A stretch of 64,000 nt of DNA, taken from Bradyrhizobium sp. LHD-71 (GTDB lineage: Bacteria > Pseudomonadota > Alphaproteobacteria > Rhizobiales > Xanthobacteraceae). The notes under the pieces are model-generated. The model was not told the origin of the DNA. It saw only the letters and a program-made list of their open reading frames with translations, and made no database searches. Of this stretch, positions 47,913 through 58,680 are shown piece by piece. Made by a program: the position numbers and the translations under genes. The number at the start of each line of letters is the position of its first letter. Position 1 is the first letter of the stretch. The stretch lies in contig NZ_JAVIFX010000011.1 of assembly GCF_031157255.1 (NCBI RefSeq), positions 62,001-126,000 of the forward strand. Reading direction: 5' to 3'.

Positions 47913-48815
47913 CTAGTGCTTGTCGCGCGCCCAGGGGAAGAGCGAGACAGGGAAATCCGCGGCCGGATGGTGGACCTTTGGCGGCGGCTCATAGGGCGGC
48001 CGTGTGTTGGGCTCGACCGCCATTCGGTAAAGGTGCCATGTCGCGTGACCAAGCACCGGGATCACCACGGCAAGTCCGAGGAACAGCGGCAACGTGCCGA
48101 TGACCAGAAGAGACGCCACGATCAGACCCCACATGGCGATCACCAGGGGGTTACTGAGGACGACCCGCAGCGAGGTGACCATCGCTTCGGCCGCGCCGGC
48201 GTGCCGATCGAGCATCATTGGGAACGACACCACGCTCACACACAACGAAACCAGCGCAAACAGGAAGCCGACGCCGCAGCCGACGATGATCAGCGTCCAA
48301 CCCTGCGGGGTTGTCAGCACGCGTCCGATAAAGTCGGGGATCGTTGCGGCCGGCGCATTCCCGAACGTCCAGACGTAGATCGCCTGCGCGGTCATGATCC
48401 AGGCGACGAACAGCGCCAGCAGAATTACGCCGAGGCCGACCATCGCGCCGAACGACGGCGAACGTAGCACTTCGAACGCGTGCCAGGCGGACGCGTCTTC
48501 GCCGAGCTCCCGCCGGCGGCTCATCTCATAGAGCCCGATGGCTGCGAACGGTCCGATCAGTGCAAAGCCTGCGGCCAGCGGAAACAGTAACGGCATGACC
48601 GAGTAGCCAAGCACGAGCCGCGCGATCACGATGCCGAGCACCGGATAGATCACGCACAGCACCACCGCGTGGCTCGGGACTGCCGCGAAATCGTCGAGGC
48701 CGCTCCGAAGAGCCGTTCCAAGATCGGCCAGCGCCAGCTTGCGAACGGCCGGCGCAGCGCCGTCGGTCGCACGGACGCCAATCGGCGTAACATTGCCGGA
48801 GAATGAAGTTGCCAT
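47913..48815 (-). CDS. DUF2189 integral membrane protein
   Basis: A 300-residue inner-membrane protein with about six hydrophobic helices and the family phrase DFAAVPSHAVVLCVIYPVLGI. The AAGGAG ribosome site sits directly before a first ATG at 48824, so the second ATG at 48815 (MATSFSGNV) is properly spaced and is used here. DUF2189 members are alphaproteobacterial membrane proteins of unknown function. The C-terminal cytoplasmic tail is rich in Pro/His. Translation of the region further upstream (48825-48995) is not supported. Confidence 0.82.
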   Translation of the reverse strand: MATSFSGNVTPIGVRATDGAAPAVRKLALADLGTALRSGLDDFAAVPSHAVVLCVIYPVLGIVIARLVLGYSVMPLLFPLAAGFALIGPFAAIGLYEMSRRRELGEDASAWHAFEVLRSPSFGAMVGLGVILLALFVAWIMTAQAIYVWTFGNAPAATIPDFIGRVLTTPQGWTLIIVGCGVGFLFALVSLCVSVVSFPMMLDRHAGAAEAMVTSLRVVLSNPLVIAMWGLIVASLLVIGTLPLFLGLAVVIPVLGHATWHLYRMAVEPNTRPPYEPPPKVHHPAADFPVSLFPWARDKH

Positions 48816-49154
48816 GGTCGCCATCTCCTTAAGCGTCCGAGGCGGAGACGGCACAAGTGATCGCGTATGCCCGTCCCGGACATCGAAGCCGCGACCAGTA
48901 GCCAAGCGCGAGCGAGAGTGCCGTGTTGGCAAGCCGCGACCTGTTGCATCAAGGATACCGCAGCTTGGAGCAGATTGCACGCACTGTTCAGTCAATGGGT
49001 TTGGCGCAGAGCAAAACGGGAAAGTTTATTGAGCTTTGGTCACATTCCGGTAGGGATTGGCTTGCACTGATCATGACTTAAGGGATCGCAATCGGCATCC
49101 CGACGACCTAAGTTTTCCTGGCCGCATCTTTTTCATCTGAAACGGGAGTGTCTC
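48816..49154. promoter_or_regulatory. divergent intergenic region between DUF2189 and DUF3597 genes
   Basis: A 339-base gap with no supported gene. It holds the ribosome sites of both neighbours (AAGGAG on the minus strand near 48825-48832; GGGAGTG at 49145-49151) and presumably both promoters. I see no clear operator, repeat or RNA structure. Confidence 0.5.
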
Positions 49155-49556
49155 ATGAGCATCTTCGATAAAATCAAGAACGCAATCTTCGGCAAGGCCC
49201 ACGCTGCGCCGGCGGGTAGCGGTGCAGCCGCAGCACCGGGGGGCGCCCCAACGAGCGCACCGCCAGCAGGAGGCGCTACCACGGGCACTGCGACCGCAGC
49301 ACCGGTCGATGTCGCCCCCATTCTCGATCAGGCGGTGGCCGCGAAGAAGGAGAAGCTGAACTGGCGCGTCTCGATCGTCGATCTGATGAAGGCGCTCAAC
49401 CTTGATTCGAGCCTCGACGCGCGCAAGGAACTCGCCAAGGAGCTTGGCTACACCGGCGATACCGGCGACTCGGCCAAGATGAACATCTGGCTGCACAAGC
49501 AGGTGATGATCAAGCTTGCGGCCAACGGCGGCAAGGTGCCGGACGATCTGAAATAA
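49155..49556 (+). CDS. DUF3597 small protein
   Basis: A 133-residue protein: an N-terminal MSIFDKIKNAIFG segment (amphipathic), a Gly/Ala/Pro-rich linker to about residue 48, and a C-terminal all-alpha domain (LNWRVSIVDLMKALNLDSSLDARKELAKELGY .. MNIWLHKQVM). This is the DUF3597 layout, where the C-terminal domain resembles LysM-adjacent helical domains in several alphaproteobacteria. Function unknown. It is monocistronic and ends at a strong terminator. Confidence 0.88.
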   Translation: MSIFDKIKNAIFGKAHAAPAGSGAAAAPGGAPTSAPPAGGATTGTATAAPVDVAPILDQAVAAKKEKLNWRVSIVDLMKALNLDSSLDARKELAKELGYTGDTGDSAKMNIWLHKQVMIKLAANGGKVPDDLK

Positions 49557-49589
49557 GGCCTCACAAGGCGCCGCATCGCGAACGGCAAC

Positions 49590-49617
49590 AAAGCCCGCCC
49601 TGTTTGGCGGGCTTTTT
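49590..49617 (+). terminator. intrinsic terminator after DUF3597
   Basis: AAGCCCGCC (49591-49599) pairs with GGCGGGCTT (49606-49614) around a 6-base loop, followed by TTT. A clear rho-independent terminator for the upstream gene; the A-run at 49588-49592 could also serve the convergent GNAT gene. Confidence 0.85.
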
Positions 49618-49644
49618 CGCATGTGATCGACCGATCGGCCGCGG

Positions 49645-49923
49645 CTAATTGACGAGCGCTGCGAACTCGGGATGCTTCTTGATGTAGCCGGCGAGAAACT
49701 CACAGCGTGGCTCGACCTTCAAGCCTTGTGCGCGGACGTTCTCCAGCACCGCCTTGGCCAGGATCGAGCCGATGCCGCGACCGCCCAGCTCCTTGGGCAC
49801 CTCGGTGTGCAGCAGCGTGATAGAGCCGCTGGAGGACAGCGCATATTCGACGAACGCCAAATGATCGTCGATCTCCAGTTCGAACCGGCTCTTGCTCTTG
49901 TTGTTGCGGAGCGTGCTGGGCAT
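49645..49923 (-). CDS. mini-GNAT N-acetyltransferase-like protein (copy 1)
   Basis: A 92-residue protein of the short YjdJ/Gcn5-related type (N-acetyltransferase DUF4442-like short form): SRFELEIDDHLAFVEYALS, HTEVPKELGGRGIGSILAKAVLENVRAQGLKVEPRCEFLAGYIKKHPEF. The acetyl-CoA motif is GGRGIGS. ATG 49923 is used because the conserved domain begins there; the open frame to 50031 has no conserved residues and runs into a repeat. It is paralogous with the gene at 50195-50482. Substrate unknown. Confidence 0.85.
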   Translation of the reverse strand: MPSTLRNNKSKSRFELEIDDHLAFVEYALSSSGSITLLHTEVPKELGGRGIGSILAKAVLENVRAQGLKVEPRCEFLAGYIKKHPEFAALVN

Positions 49924-49983
49924 GACGTCGATCCTTCTTCTTCTTGGCCGATTGCTCGGACGCGATTCCAGTGCGCTGGATTT

Positions 49984-50027
49984 GACGTTCGTATCAGCGC
50001 TTGCCGCGAGTCCCGCGTACGAACGTC
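49984..50027. repeat. palindromic repeat element, copy A
   Basis: GACGTTCGTA (49984-49993) and its exact reverse complement (50018-50027) flank a 24-base loop with TTGCCGCGAGTCCCG (50001-50015). The segment 49986-50015 matches copy B (50081-50110) at 22 of 30 positions with no gap, so the two are copies of one element. Confidence 0.65.
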
Positions 50028-50058
50028 CCAATCCAAAAACGCACCAGCATTTTAGTTG

Positions 50059-50132
50059 CTAGTGTCTCTCTTGGTTCTAACGTTCGCATACGAAGTTGCC
50101 GCAAGTCGCGAACGCTAAAACCGGGACACTAG
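50059..50132. repeat. palindromic repeat element, copy B
   Basis: Bounded by CTAGTGTC (50059-50066) and GACACTAG (50125-50132), with an inner inverted pair CGTTCGC (50081-50087) / GCGAACG (50108-50114), so the whole 74 bases can fold into one long imperfect stem-loop. It shares the TTGCCGCRAGTCSCG core with copy A. It looks like a REP/MITE-type dispersed element, with no coding capacity. Confidence 0.65.
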
Positions 50133-50194
50133 AGCATGAGTGGTTCGGCGAAAGGCCAAACTGTGATGGTGGCCATTCATGCCGCGCATGGTGA

Positions 50195-50482
50195 TCAGCC
50201 TTGCGAGCGTGGCGCGACCAGGTCGTGAAATTCAGGGTGGGCGGCGATATGTTCGCTAACGTACCAGCAGTGCGGCACGACCTTCATCTGCTGGGCGCGC
50301 GCGTATTCCAAGGCGGCCTGTACCACGCGCGCGGCGAGACCGCGCCCACGCAGGGCCGGCGGCGTCAGCGTGTGGAAGAATGTCATCACACCTGGAGATA
50401 GGCGGTACTCGGTGAAGGCTATCTCGCCATCGGCATCGAGTTCGAAGCGTTGCTTCGCCGCGTTATGAACGACCGTATCCAT
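50195..50482 (-). CDS. mini-GNAT N-acetyltransferase-like protein (copy 2)
   Basis: A 95-residue paralogue of the protein at 49645-49923: shared pattern RFEL..D..AF.EY.LS, HT..P..L.GRG, A.E..RAQ..KV.P.C and HPEF..LV. The acetyl-CoA motif is LRGRGLAARV. Such proteins of the YjdJ-type are stand-alone small acetyltransferase folds; substrates are not known. It begins at ATG 50482. The two copies lie in the same direction with two palindromic repeats between them, as if a gene-plus-repeat unit had been duplicated. Confidence 0.85.
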   Translation of the reverse strand: MDTVVHNAAKQRFELDADGEIAFTEYRLSPGVMTFFHTLTPPALRGRGLAARVVQAALEYARAQQMKVVPHCWYVSEHIAAHPEFHDLVAPRSQG

Positions 50483-50717
50483 ATGCTCGCAAGCTCACCT
50501 TCCGTCGCCGATGCATCACCAGATAGCGTTTTGTGCCGGCTGCGCAAACGCCGTGCGTGCACGGCCGCCACACCGGACGCGGCGGTGCGAAGATTTTACG
50601 CTCTTGCAAAAAGTTCCCTTGCGCCTAGCTATTTAGGAGACATGCGCCACGGCTCGGCCGTTGGCATTCTGAGCGGTCCGGCCACAGACGTATGCCTCTT
50701 CGGCAAAGGAGGCTTCG

Positions 50718-51101
50718 ATGTCGATAACGCGCTTCTTCGGCACTCATAGAACCTGGGAGGACTGGTGCGGCATGGCGCTTGGCGTCATGATCCTGCTGTC
50801 GCCGTGGTTTACGACCCGACCGGATCACAACGAGGTCATTGTCAACGCCCTTTGTGTTGGCATCCTCGTCTTCGGTCTGTCCCAGCTGGAATATCTCGCG
50901 TTGCAGCGTTGGGAGGAGGCGGGTGCGTTGGCGCTCGGCTTCTGGCTGATCGCCTCGCCGTTCATTTTCAACTATGCTGGTGCCGACGCATTGCGGTACT
51001 GGCACTTCGTGCTCGGCGGCCTGGTCGCCGCGCTTGCGCTGCTTCAGCTCTGGCAGGACTGGCTGCGGAGCGACCAGGAATTGGCCCGGCACAACAAGTA
51101 G
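50718..51101 (+). CDS. SPW-repeat membrane protein
   Basis: A 127-residue inner-membrane protein with four hydrophobic helices arranged as two SPW repeats: the first with ALGVMILLSPWF, the second with ALGFWLIASPFIF. The family has no established function. An AAAGGAGG ribosome site (50705-50711) precedes the ATG. A possible promoter lies at 50604-50631 (TTGCAA, 16 bases, TAGCTA). It converges on the alcohol dehydrogenase gene with 28 bases between stops. Confidence 0.85.
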   Translation: MSITRFFGTHRTWEDWCGMALGVMILLSPWFTTRPDHNEVIVNALCVGILVFGLSQLEYLALQRWEEAGALALGFWLIASPFIFNYAGADALRYWHFVLGGLVAALALLQLWQDWLRSDQELARHNK

Positions 51102-51129
51102 CTGGCCCGGCGCAGTTTTGACGAGCGGA

Positions 51130-52215
51130 TCACCGCCACGGCTCGACGAGGATTTTGGTGTGCCGTTCCGGATTACCGAGATCGGCGAACGCCTGCGCGA
51201 CACCCTCGATGCCGACCTTGCCGGTGATGAGGGACGCCGCATCGACCTTGCCATCCGCCAGAAGCTGCAGCGAGCTTGCGAATTCGAGAGGCGTGTAGCC
51301 CAGCACGTACTGCACGTTCAATTCTTTCATGATGCCCAGCATCGGCTCCAAGCGATCGGTTTCCATGCAGACGCCGACGACGACGATGCGTGCGTCGCGC
51401 GGCGCTCCCTCGAATATCTGCTGGATCACGCCGGGCACGCCGACGCATTCGAAGATCAAGGCGCCCTTCAGGGCCGGTAGCCACGCCCGCGCGGGCGGCC
51501 GCGCGGCCTTCTGTTCGGGCGTCATGGCAGCATGCTCCGCCCAGGTCTTGAAGGGAAGTTCGGTCGCCGGATCGATCACAACGTCGGCGCCCATCTTCTC
51601 GGCCAGTGTGCGCCGCGCAGGCGAGTAGTCGGCAGCGACGATCGGGTGTAGCCCTTTCAATTTCAGGGCAGCGATCACGGCCAGTCCGACGGGTCCGCAG
51701 CCGATCACCAGCGGCACCTCGTCACCCTGCACGTTGGCCTTGGCAACGGCGTGGACGCCGACCGCGAGCGGCTCGGTCAGCGCCGCGTGCTCGGCGGGCA
51801 GACCGTTCGGCACCTCCAGCATCAGCGCCTCGCTGAGCAGCATGCGCTCCGCATAGCCGCCGACATGGTCATTGGAGTAGCCGATGCTTTTTGGTCCATC
51901 GCCGCCAAGAAGAGCAGGCACGGAGCAGACCCGCGCGCCGGGCTTGAACCGCCGCTCGGTCGATGGCCCGTGCTCGATGATCTCGCAGCAGAACTCGTGA
52001 CCGAACACGACATCCCGTGACGGATCCATCGGCTTGCGCGTGCCGCCCAGATGCTGCGTCATCTCCGCCATCCGGCGGGCATGCTTGCGCGCGTGCAAAT
52101 CGGAGCCGCAGATACCGCAGGCAAGCGTCTTCACCAGCACCTGCCCGGCGCCGGGTACAGGCTCAGGCAGCGTGTCGGCGACGATTTCGCCGCCGCGAAA
52201 AATGGCCGCGCGCAT
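51130..52215 (-). CDS. zinc-binding (medium-chain) alcohol dehydrogenase family protein
   Basis: A 361-residue MDR-superfamily NAD(P)-dependent oxidoreductase. Catalytic zinc ligands are in CGICGSDLH and GHEFCCE; the Rossmann glycine motif is VIGCGPVGLAVIAA. The loop which in most zinc alcohol dehydrogenases holds four structural-zinc cysteines has only one here (ARVCSVPALLGG), so the structural zinc is probably absent. The substrate is unknown. It starts at 52215, 29 bases downstream of the ion channel gene on the same strand. Confidence 0.9.
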   Translation of the reverse strand: MRAAIFRGGEIVADTLPEPVPGAGQVLVKTLACGICGSDLHARKHARRMAEMTQHLGGTRKPMDPSRDVVFGHEFCCEIIEHGPSTERRFKPGARVCSVPALLGGDGPKSIGYSNDHVGGYAERMLLSEALMLEVPNGLPAEHAALTEPLAVGVHAVAKANVQGDEVPLVIGCGPVGLAVIAALKLKGLHPIVAADYSPARRTLAEKMGADVVIDPATELPFKTWAEHAAMTPEQKAARPPARAWLPALKGALIFECVGVPGVIQQIFEGAPRDARIVVVGVCMETDRLEPMLGIMKELNVQYVLGYTPLEFASSLQLLADGKVDAASLITGKVGIEGVAQAFADLGNPERHTKILVEPWR

Positions 52216-52244
52216 GATTCCTCCTCGTGTACTTTCGTTGCCTG

Positions 52245-53021
52245 CTACCTTATACCTTCATCCGGAATGTTGAGAATGGTGCCGCAGGCCTTGCAGTGCA
52301 CCGCATCGACGTCGTGGCGCTGGAGGCCGCATGTCGGGCAGGGGAAACGGACCTTGTTCGGCGCAATCAGCGCACGCGCGAGGTTGAAGAACAGCGTCAC
52401 GCCGAAAATCATGATGATCACCGAGATCAGCCGGCCGATCGTTCCCGGCAGGGTGATGTCGCCGAAGCCGGTTGTGGTCAATGCGGTAACGGTGAAGTAC
52501 AGCGCATCGGCGTAGTTGACGATCTGTGGATTGCGGAATTTCTGCGTCTCGTAGACGATCGCCGTCATGATGAAGATGAAGACCGCAAGATTCGTGACGG
52601 CGAAGATGACCTCCTCGTTACGCCGGAAGAAACTGAAATCGCTGCGCAGGCGCGTCAGCATCTGGTAGTCGCGCAACAGCCGCAAGGTGCGCAGAATGCG
52701 CAGGAAGCCGCCGCCTTCTCCCGCGAGCGGCGCCAGGAACGAGATGATCGCGACGATGTCTGTCCAGGTGGATATGCGGGTCATCTCCCGCATGCGGTTG
52801 CGGCTGATAAAGAGCCGCGCCGCGAAGTCGGCAAGGATCAGAGTGCCGAACGCGACGTCGATGATATCCGTCACCTGGGTGGACGGCAGGAACGAGGTCG
52901 CGATGATGAAGAGGATCGTGACGACGTCGAATGCGAGCAGCACATAACGGAAGCGAACGCCCTGCGGCGTCGACCCCTCGTAGAGCTGGCGCAGCTTGCG
53001 TTGCAGGTTTGCCCAAGTCAC
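52245..53021 (-). CDS. voltage-gated-like potassium channel with a C-terminal zinc ribbon
   Basis: A 258-residue ion transporter family protein. It has S1-S4 like helices with an Arg-rich S4 (FLRILRTLRLLRDYQMLTRLR, residues 107-127), a pore loop with filter TTTGFGD (182-188) and S6 (about 196-216). After S6 the chain ends in a Cys4 motif, CPTC (228-231) and CKAC (243-246), a likely zinc ribbon in the cytoplasm. The GFG filter is one residue from the classic GYG and is found in some K+ channels. A cytoplasmic zinc ribbon could gate the channel, which is inference. Confidence 0.85.
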   Translation of the reverse strand: MTWANLQRKLRQLYEGSTPQGVRFRYVLLAFDVVTILFIIATSFLPSTQVTDIIDVAFGTLILADFAARLFISRNRMREMTRISTWTDIVAIISFLAPLAGEGGGFLRILRTLRLLRDYQMLTRLRSDFSFFRRNEEVIFAVTNLAVFIFIMTAIVYETQKFRNPQIVNYADALYFTVTALTTTGFGDITLPGTIGRLISVIIMIFGVTLFFNLARALIAPNKVRFPCPTCGLQRHDVDAVHCKACGTILNIPDEGIR

Positions 53022-53058
53022 GCAGCTATTTTCACGCTTCGGAGGGCGTTTTCAAGAG

Positions 53059-53388
53059 CTACTGCGACCGCAACTTGCGGACATGGATGTTGATGTCGAG
53101 ATCGATCCGGCTGACGCACGTTTGCTCGGTGCGGTGCGAGTTGCCGGCAAACCATCGCCCCTCACGCGCCTGCGGGTTGCGGACAGCAGCCAGCTTCAGG
53201 CAGCGCCATTGAGGCAGCTTGCCACTGCTCTCGCCGGCGAATTGCCAGGCCAGAACGACTTCCTCGCCATTCTTGTTGGTGCCGATGATGTGCGGGCACA
53301 GTTCACGCCGGCGGCCCTCGTAGTCGCAAGTCACCTGCCGTTCGGTCAGGATCGCGGCGCGGAAAAGGTTGTAGCTCGCGGAAGCCAT
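53059..53388 (-). CDS. small protein with a WYL-like core, uncharacterised
   Basis: A 109-residue protein from ATG 53388 (MASASYNLFRAAI); an ATG at 53415 would add nine residues. The segment AILTERQVTCDYEGRRRELCPHIIGTNKNGEEVVLAWQFAG resembles the core of WYL ligand-binding domains (Y-x-G-x-x-R-x-x-x-P pattern), but there is no helix-turn-helix. I do not recognise a named family. The upstream neighbour is uvrA, 101 bases away on the same strand. Confidence 0.5.
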   Translation of the reverse strand: MASASYNLFRAAILTERQVTCDYEGRRRELCPHIIGTNKNGEEVVLAWQFAGESSGKLPQWRCLKLAAVRNPQAREGRWFAGNSHRTEQTCVSRIDLDINIHVRKLRSQ

Positions 53389-53488
53389 GAGGCGCGGCCG
53401 TAGAGCGGAATACACGCTCGCTCAACAACGGGGACGCTGCGTTGTTCCATCGTAGCGAGGTGCCGGCAGGCTCGCGCAGCGAAGCAGT

Positions 53489-56491
<3,003 letters not shown>

Positions 56492-56570
56492 CGATCAATT
56501 CCGGGGCTCTCCGCGCGGAGACTATCGCGCGCTGAAATGACGTTCGCGCTGCTGGGTAATCGGCGCTACG

Positions 56571-56585
56571 GAACATAGTGGGAAC
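56571..56585 (-). promoter_or_regulatory. LexA (SOS) box upstream of uvrA
   Basis: GAAC-ATAGTGG-GAAC on the plus strand (GTTC-N7-GTTC toward uvrA), the alphaproteobacterial LexA consensus. The site starts 80 bases before the uvrA ATG. It matches 13 of 15 bases of the ssb box at 57830. Confidence 0.75.
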
Positions 56586-56703
56586 GATGCGGCTTTTCCA
56601 GAGGCTCGTCCGCCTCATCAACCGCTTCCTGCAGCACAGTGTCAGGAACTGTCAGTAGCTTTTCGCCGATCTGCTGCTGTTCCACCAGAACAATAAAACA
56701 TGC

Positions 56704-56734
56704 AAACAAAAAGGCCGGCGCGAGGCCGGCCTTT
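56704..56734 (-). terminator. intrinsic terminator of the outer-membrane protein gene
   Basis: AAAGGCCGGC (56710-56719) pairs with GCCGGCCTTT (56725-56734) around a 5-base loop. On the minus strand it is followed by TTTGTTT, a good T-run. It sits 26 bases after the gene at 56760-57464. Confidence 0.8.
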
Positions 56735-56759
56735 CCGTGTTTCGGATCGTCGCGCGATC

Positions 56760-57464
56760 TCAGTAGCGCGTGGCGACCGGACCACCGAAGCGGTAGTTGA
56801 TGCGGCCGGTGAAGACGTCGGTGTCGAGGCGGATGCGATCGCTCGCGTTCGCAGGCGAGAACGCGATGTCGTCCTTGCCCATGAACAGGTGATTGTACTC
56901 CAGGCCGGCCGACCAGTTCGGAGCGAAGGCGTATTCGAAGCCGACGCCAACCGAGGCACCCCAGCGGGTCTCGTCGGCAGAGCCGAGCGTGACGCCGTTC
57001 AGCGTGTTGGAGACGCTATATTCAACGGATTGAACCGCCGCGCCGCCCTTGGCGTAGAGCATGAACTGGTTCCACGCGTAGCCAACCTTACCGGTGAACA
57101 GGCCGAAAGCATCGACCTTCGAGTGGTTGGTCACACCGAACAGCGTGTTAGCGTTCGAACCCGACAAGTCCGCCCAGTTGCCCTGCGCTTCGAGGCCGAG
57201 CACCCAGGGACCAATCTGCCAGTTGTAGCCGATCTGGCCGCCGACGGTTCCGCCGTCGACATCGTGGCTGCCGAGCACACCCCATTTGCTGTCGCCCCAG
57301 CCGTAGCCGCCGTTGATACCGACATAGAAGCCGGTCCAGTTCCACACCGGCTCGACCATCGGCGGTGCCTTCACGGGATAACGTGCACCCAGGTCAGCCG
57401 CCGCTGCCGGTGTTGCGATCGCCAGGGCCACCAGCGCGACCGTACCCAGCAAATACTTCTTCAT
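56760..57464 (-). CDS. outer-membrane beta-barrel protein (Omp25/31-like)
   Basis: A 234-residue porin-like protein. The signal peptide (MKKYLLGTVALVALAIATPAAA) ends before DLGARYPVKAPP, and the mature part has WNWTGFYVGINGGYGWGDSK, typical of the small OmpA-like beta-barrels of rhizobia and Brucella. The chain ends in an aromatic residue (..GGPVATRY), as usual for barrel insertion. It lies between uvrA and ssb on the minus strand, and does not share their repair role. ATG 57464 is chosen as the start of the signal peptide. Confidence 0.9.
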   Translation of the reverse strand: MKKYLLGTVALVALAIATPAAAADLGARYPVKAPPMVEPVWNWTGFYVGINGGYGWGDSKWGVLGSHDVDGGTVGGQIGYNWQIGPWVLGLEAQGNWADLSGSNANTLFGVTNHSKVDAFGLFTGKVGYAWNQFMLYAKGGAAVQSVEYSVSNTLNGVTLGSADETRWGASVGVGFEYAFAPNWSAGLEYNHLFMGKDDIAFSPANASDRIRLDTDVFTGRINYRFGGPVATRY

Positions 57465-57977
57465 CTTACTTCTCCAGTGCATGGCCGTGCTTGATGCTGC
57501 GGCCTCTTCTTCGGCGCACGGCTGCTAACCTAATAGGCAACCCCCGACGCTTGATGCGCAGGACCATAGCGATTTCCGGCGCAGATGGCCGTCACCGAAA
57601 TGACACAGCCAGGGGCGAATTTGCGGTGCAAAAACTAACAATTCGGCAACTTTTTCAATGTGTTAAAAGTTACCGAGAGCCGCGCTTCGGCCACATTTCC
57701 GGGCCCGAAACGCCGCTTTTATCACTGTCCTGTAATAATGTTTCTCGCAGTCGCGAGATGATGAAATTTTGAGTAAAATTGGCGTCTTCGATCGCAACCG
57801 AGGGTGGACACGTATGCAAAGTTCGAATAGAACATAAGTGGAACAAGGTCCGACCCAGCGTCTTAAAATTTGCGGTGTGGATAAGCCGCCGGGGCGCTCT
57901 CGGCGGCGACGACCGCAAGATAGGGTGAGTTTTTGGTATACGTGGCTGGGGCGGCCGCGCGTTCAGTGGAGAGTACG
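57465..57977. promoter_or_regulatory. intergenic region between the outer-membrane gene and ssb
   Basis: About 510 bases with no supported gene, locally AT-rich at 57610-57860. It holds the ssb LexA box and a perfect 7-bp inverted repeat (AACTTTT 57648-57654, AAAAGTT 57665-57671) that could be an operator for the outer-membrane gene. Both divergent promoters must lie here. Confidence 0.55.
57830..57844 (+). promoter_or_regulatory. LexA (SOS) box upstream of ssb
   Basis: GAAC-ATAAGTG-GAAC, a perfect GAAC-N7-GAAC match, 133 bases before the ssb ATG. It is nearly the same as the box at uvrA. Confidence 0.7.
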
Positions 57978-58469
57978 ATGGCGGGTAGCGTCAACAAGGT
58001 CATTCTCGTAGGCAATCTCGGAGCCGATCCGGAGGTCCGGCGCACGCAGGATGGTCGTCCCATTGCCAATCTTCGCATCGCCACGTCTGAAACGTGGCGA
58101 GACAAGGCGACCGGGGAGCGCAAGGAGAGGACCGAGTGGCATCGCGTGGTCATCTTCAGCGAAGGGCTGGCCAAGATCGCCGAGCAGTATCTGAAGAAGG
58201 GCGCCAAGGTTTACATCGAGGGCCAGCTGCAGACGCGCAAATGGACCGATCAGCAGGGCGCTGAGAAATACACGACTGAGGTCGTGCTGCAGGGCTTCAA
58301 TGCGGTCCTCACCATGCTCGACGGGGCGCGCGGCGGCGGTGGTGGTTTCGTCGCCGACGAGAGCGGCGACGACTTCAGCGCGGGCGGTCCGGCAGGTGGT
58401 GGTCAGCGGCGTGTCGCAAGTGGCGGCGGCGGTGGCCGTCGTGACATGGACGACGAAATTCCATTCTAG
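57978..58469 (+). CDS. ssb: single-stranded DNA-binding protein
   Basis: A 163-residue OB-fold protein ([20 protein letters not shown] .. WHRVVIF), followed by a Gly-rich linker and the acidic tip DMDDEIPF that recruits partner proteins. ATG 57978 is the conserved start; the frame back to 57933 is not conserved. ssb and uvrA are neighbours in many bacteria, and both carry SOS boxes here. A terminator follows. Confidence 0.96.
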   Translation: MAGSVNKVILVGNLGADPEVRRTQDGRPIANLRIATSETWRDKATGERKERTEWHRVVIFSEGLAKIAEQYLKKGAKVYIEGQLQTRKWTDQQGAEKYTTEVVLQGFNAVLTMLDGARGGGGGFVADESGDDFSAGGPAGGGQRRVASGGGGGRRDMDDEIPF

Positions 58470-58510
58470 CCTTGAAGGTCGGCTTCGAAGTCGACTTCGT
58501 TAGCAGACGT

Positions 58511-58546
58511 GCCGGGTCGCCAGGTGGCGGCCCGGCGTCACGTTTT
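58511..58546 (+). terminator. intrinsic terminator of ssb
   Basis: GCCGGGTCGCC (58511-58521) pairs with GGCGGCCCGGC (58526-58536), one G-U pair, with a 4-base loop, then GTCACGTTTT. It is 42 bases after the ssb stop. Confidence 0.65.
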
Positions 58547-58680
58547 GCTGATTTGATATCGGGCCGATCATGCCAGGCCTCGTGGTCCTAATTTCACCGC
58601 AAGCTTCTTCGAAGTTTGGGATTCGCGGGGGCATCGTTTCGACGTCCGACCGGGCGGCGACCCGGCAACAAGGACAGACA

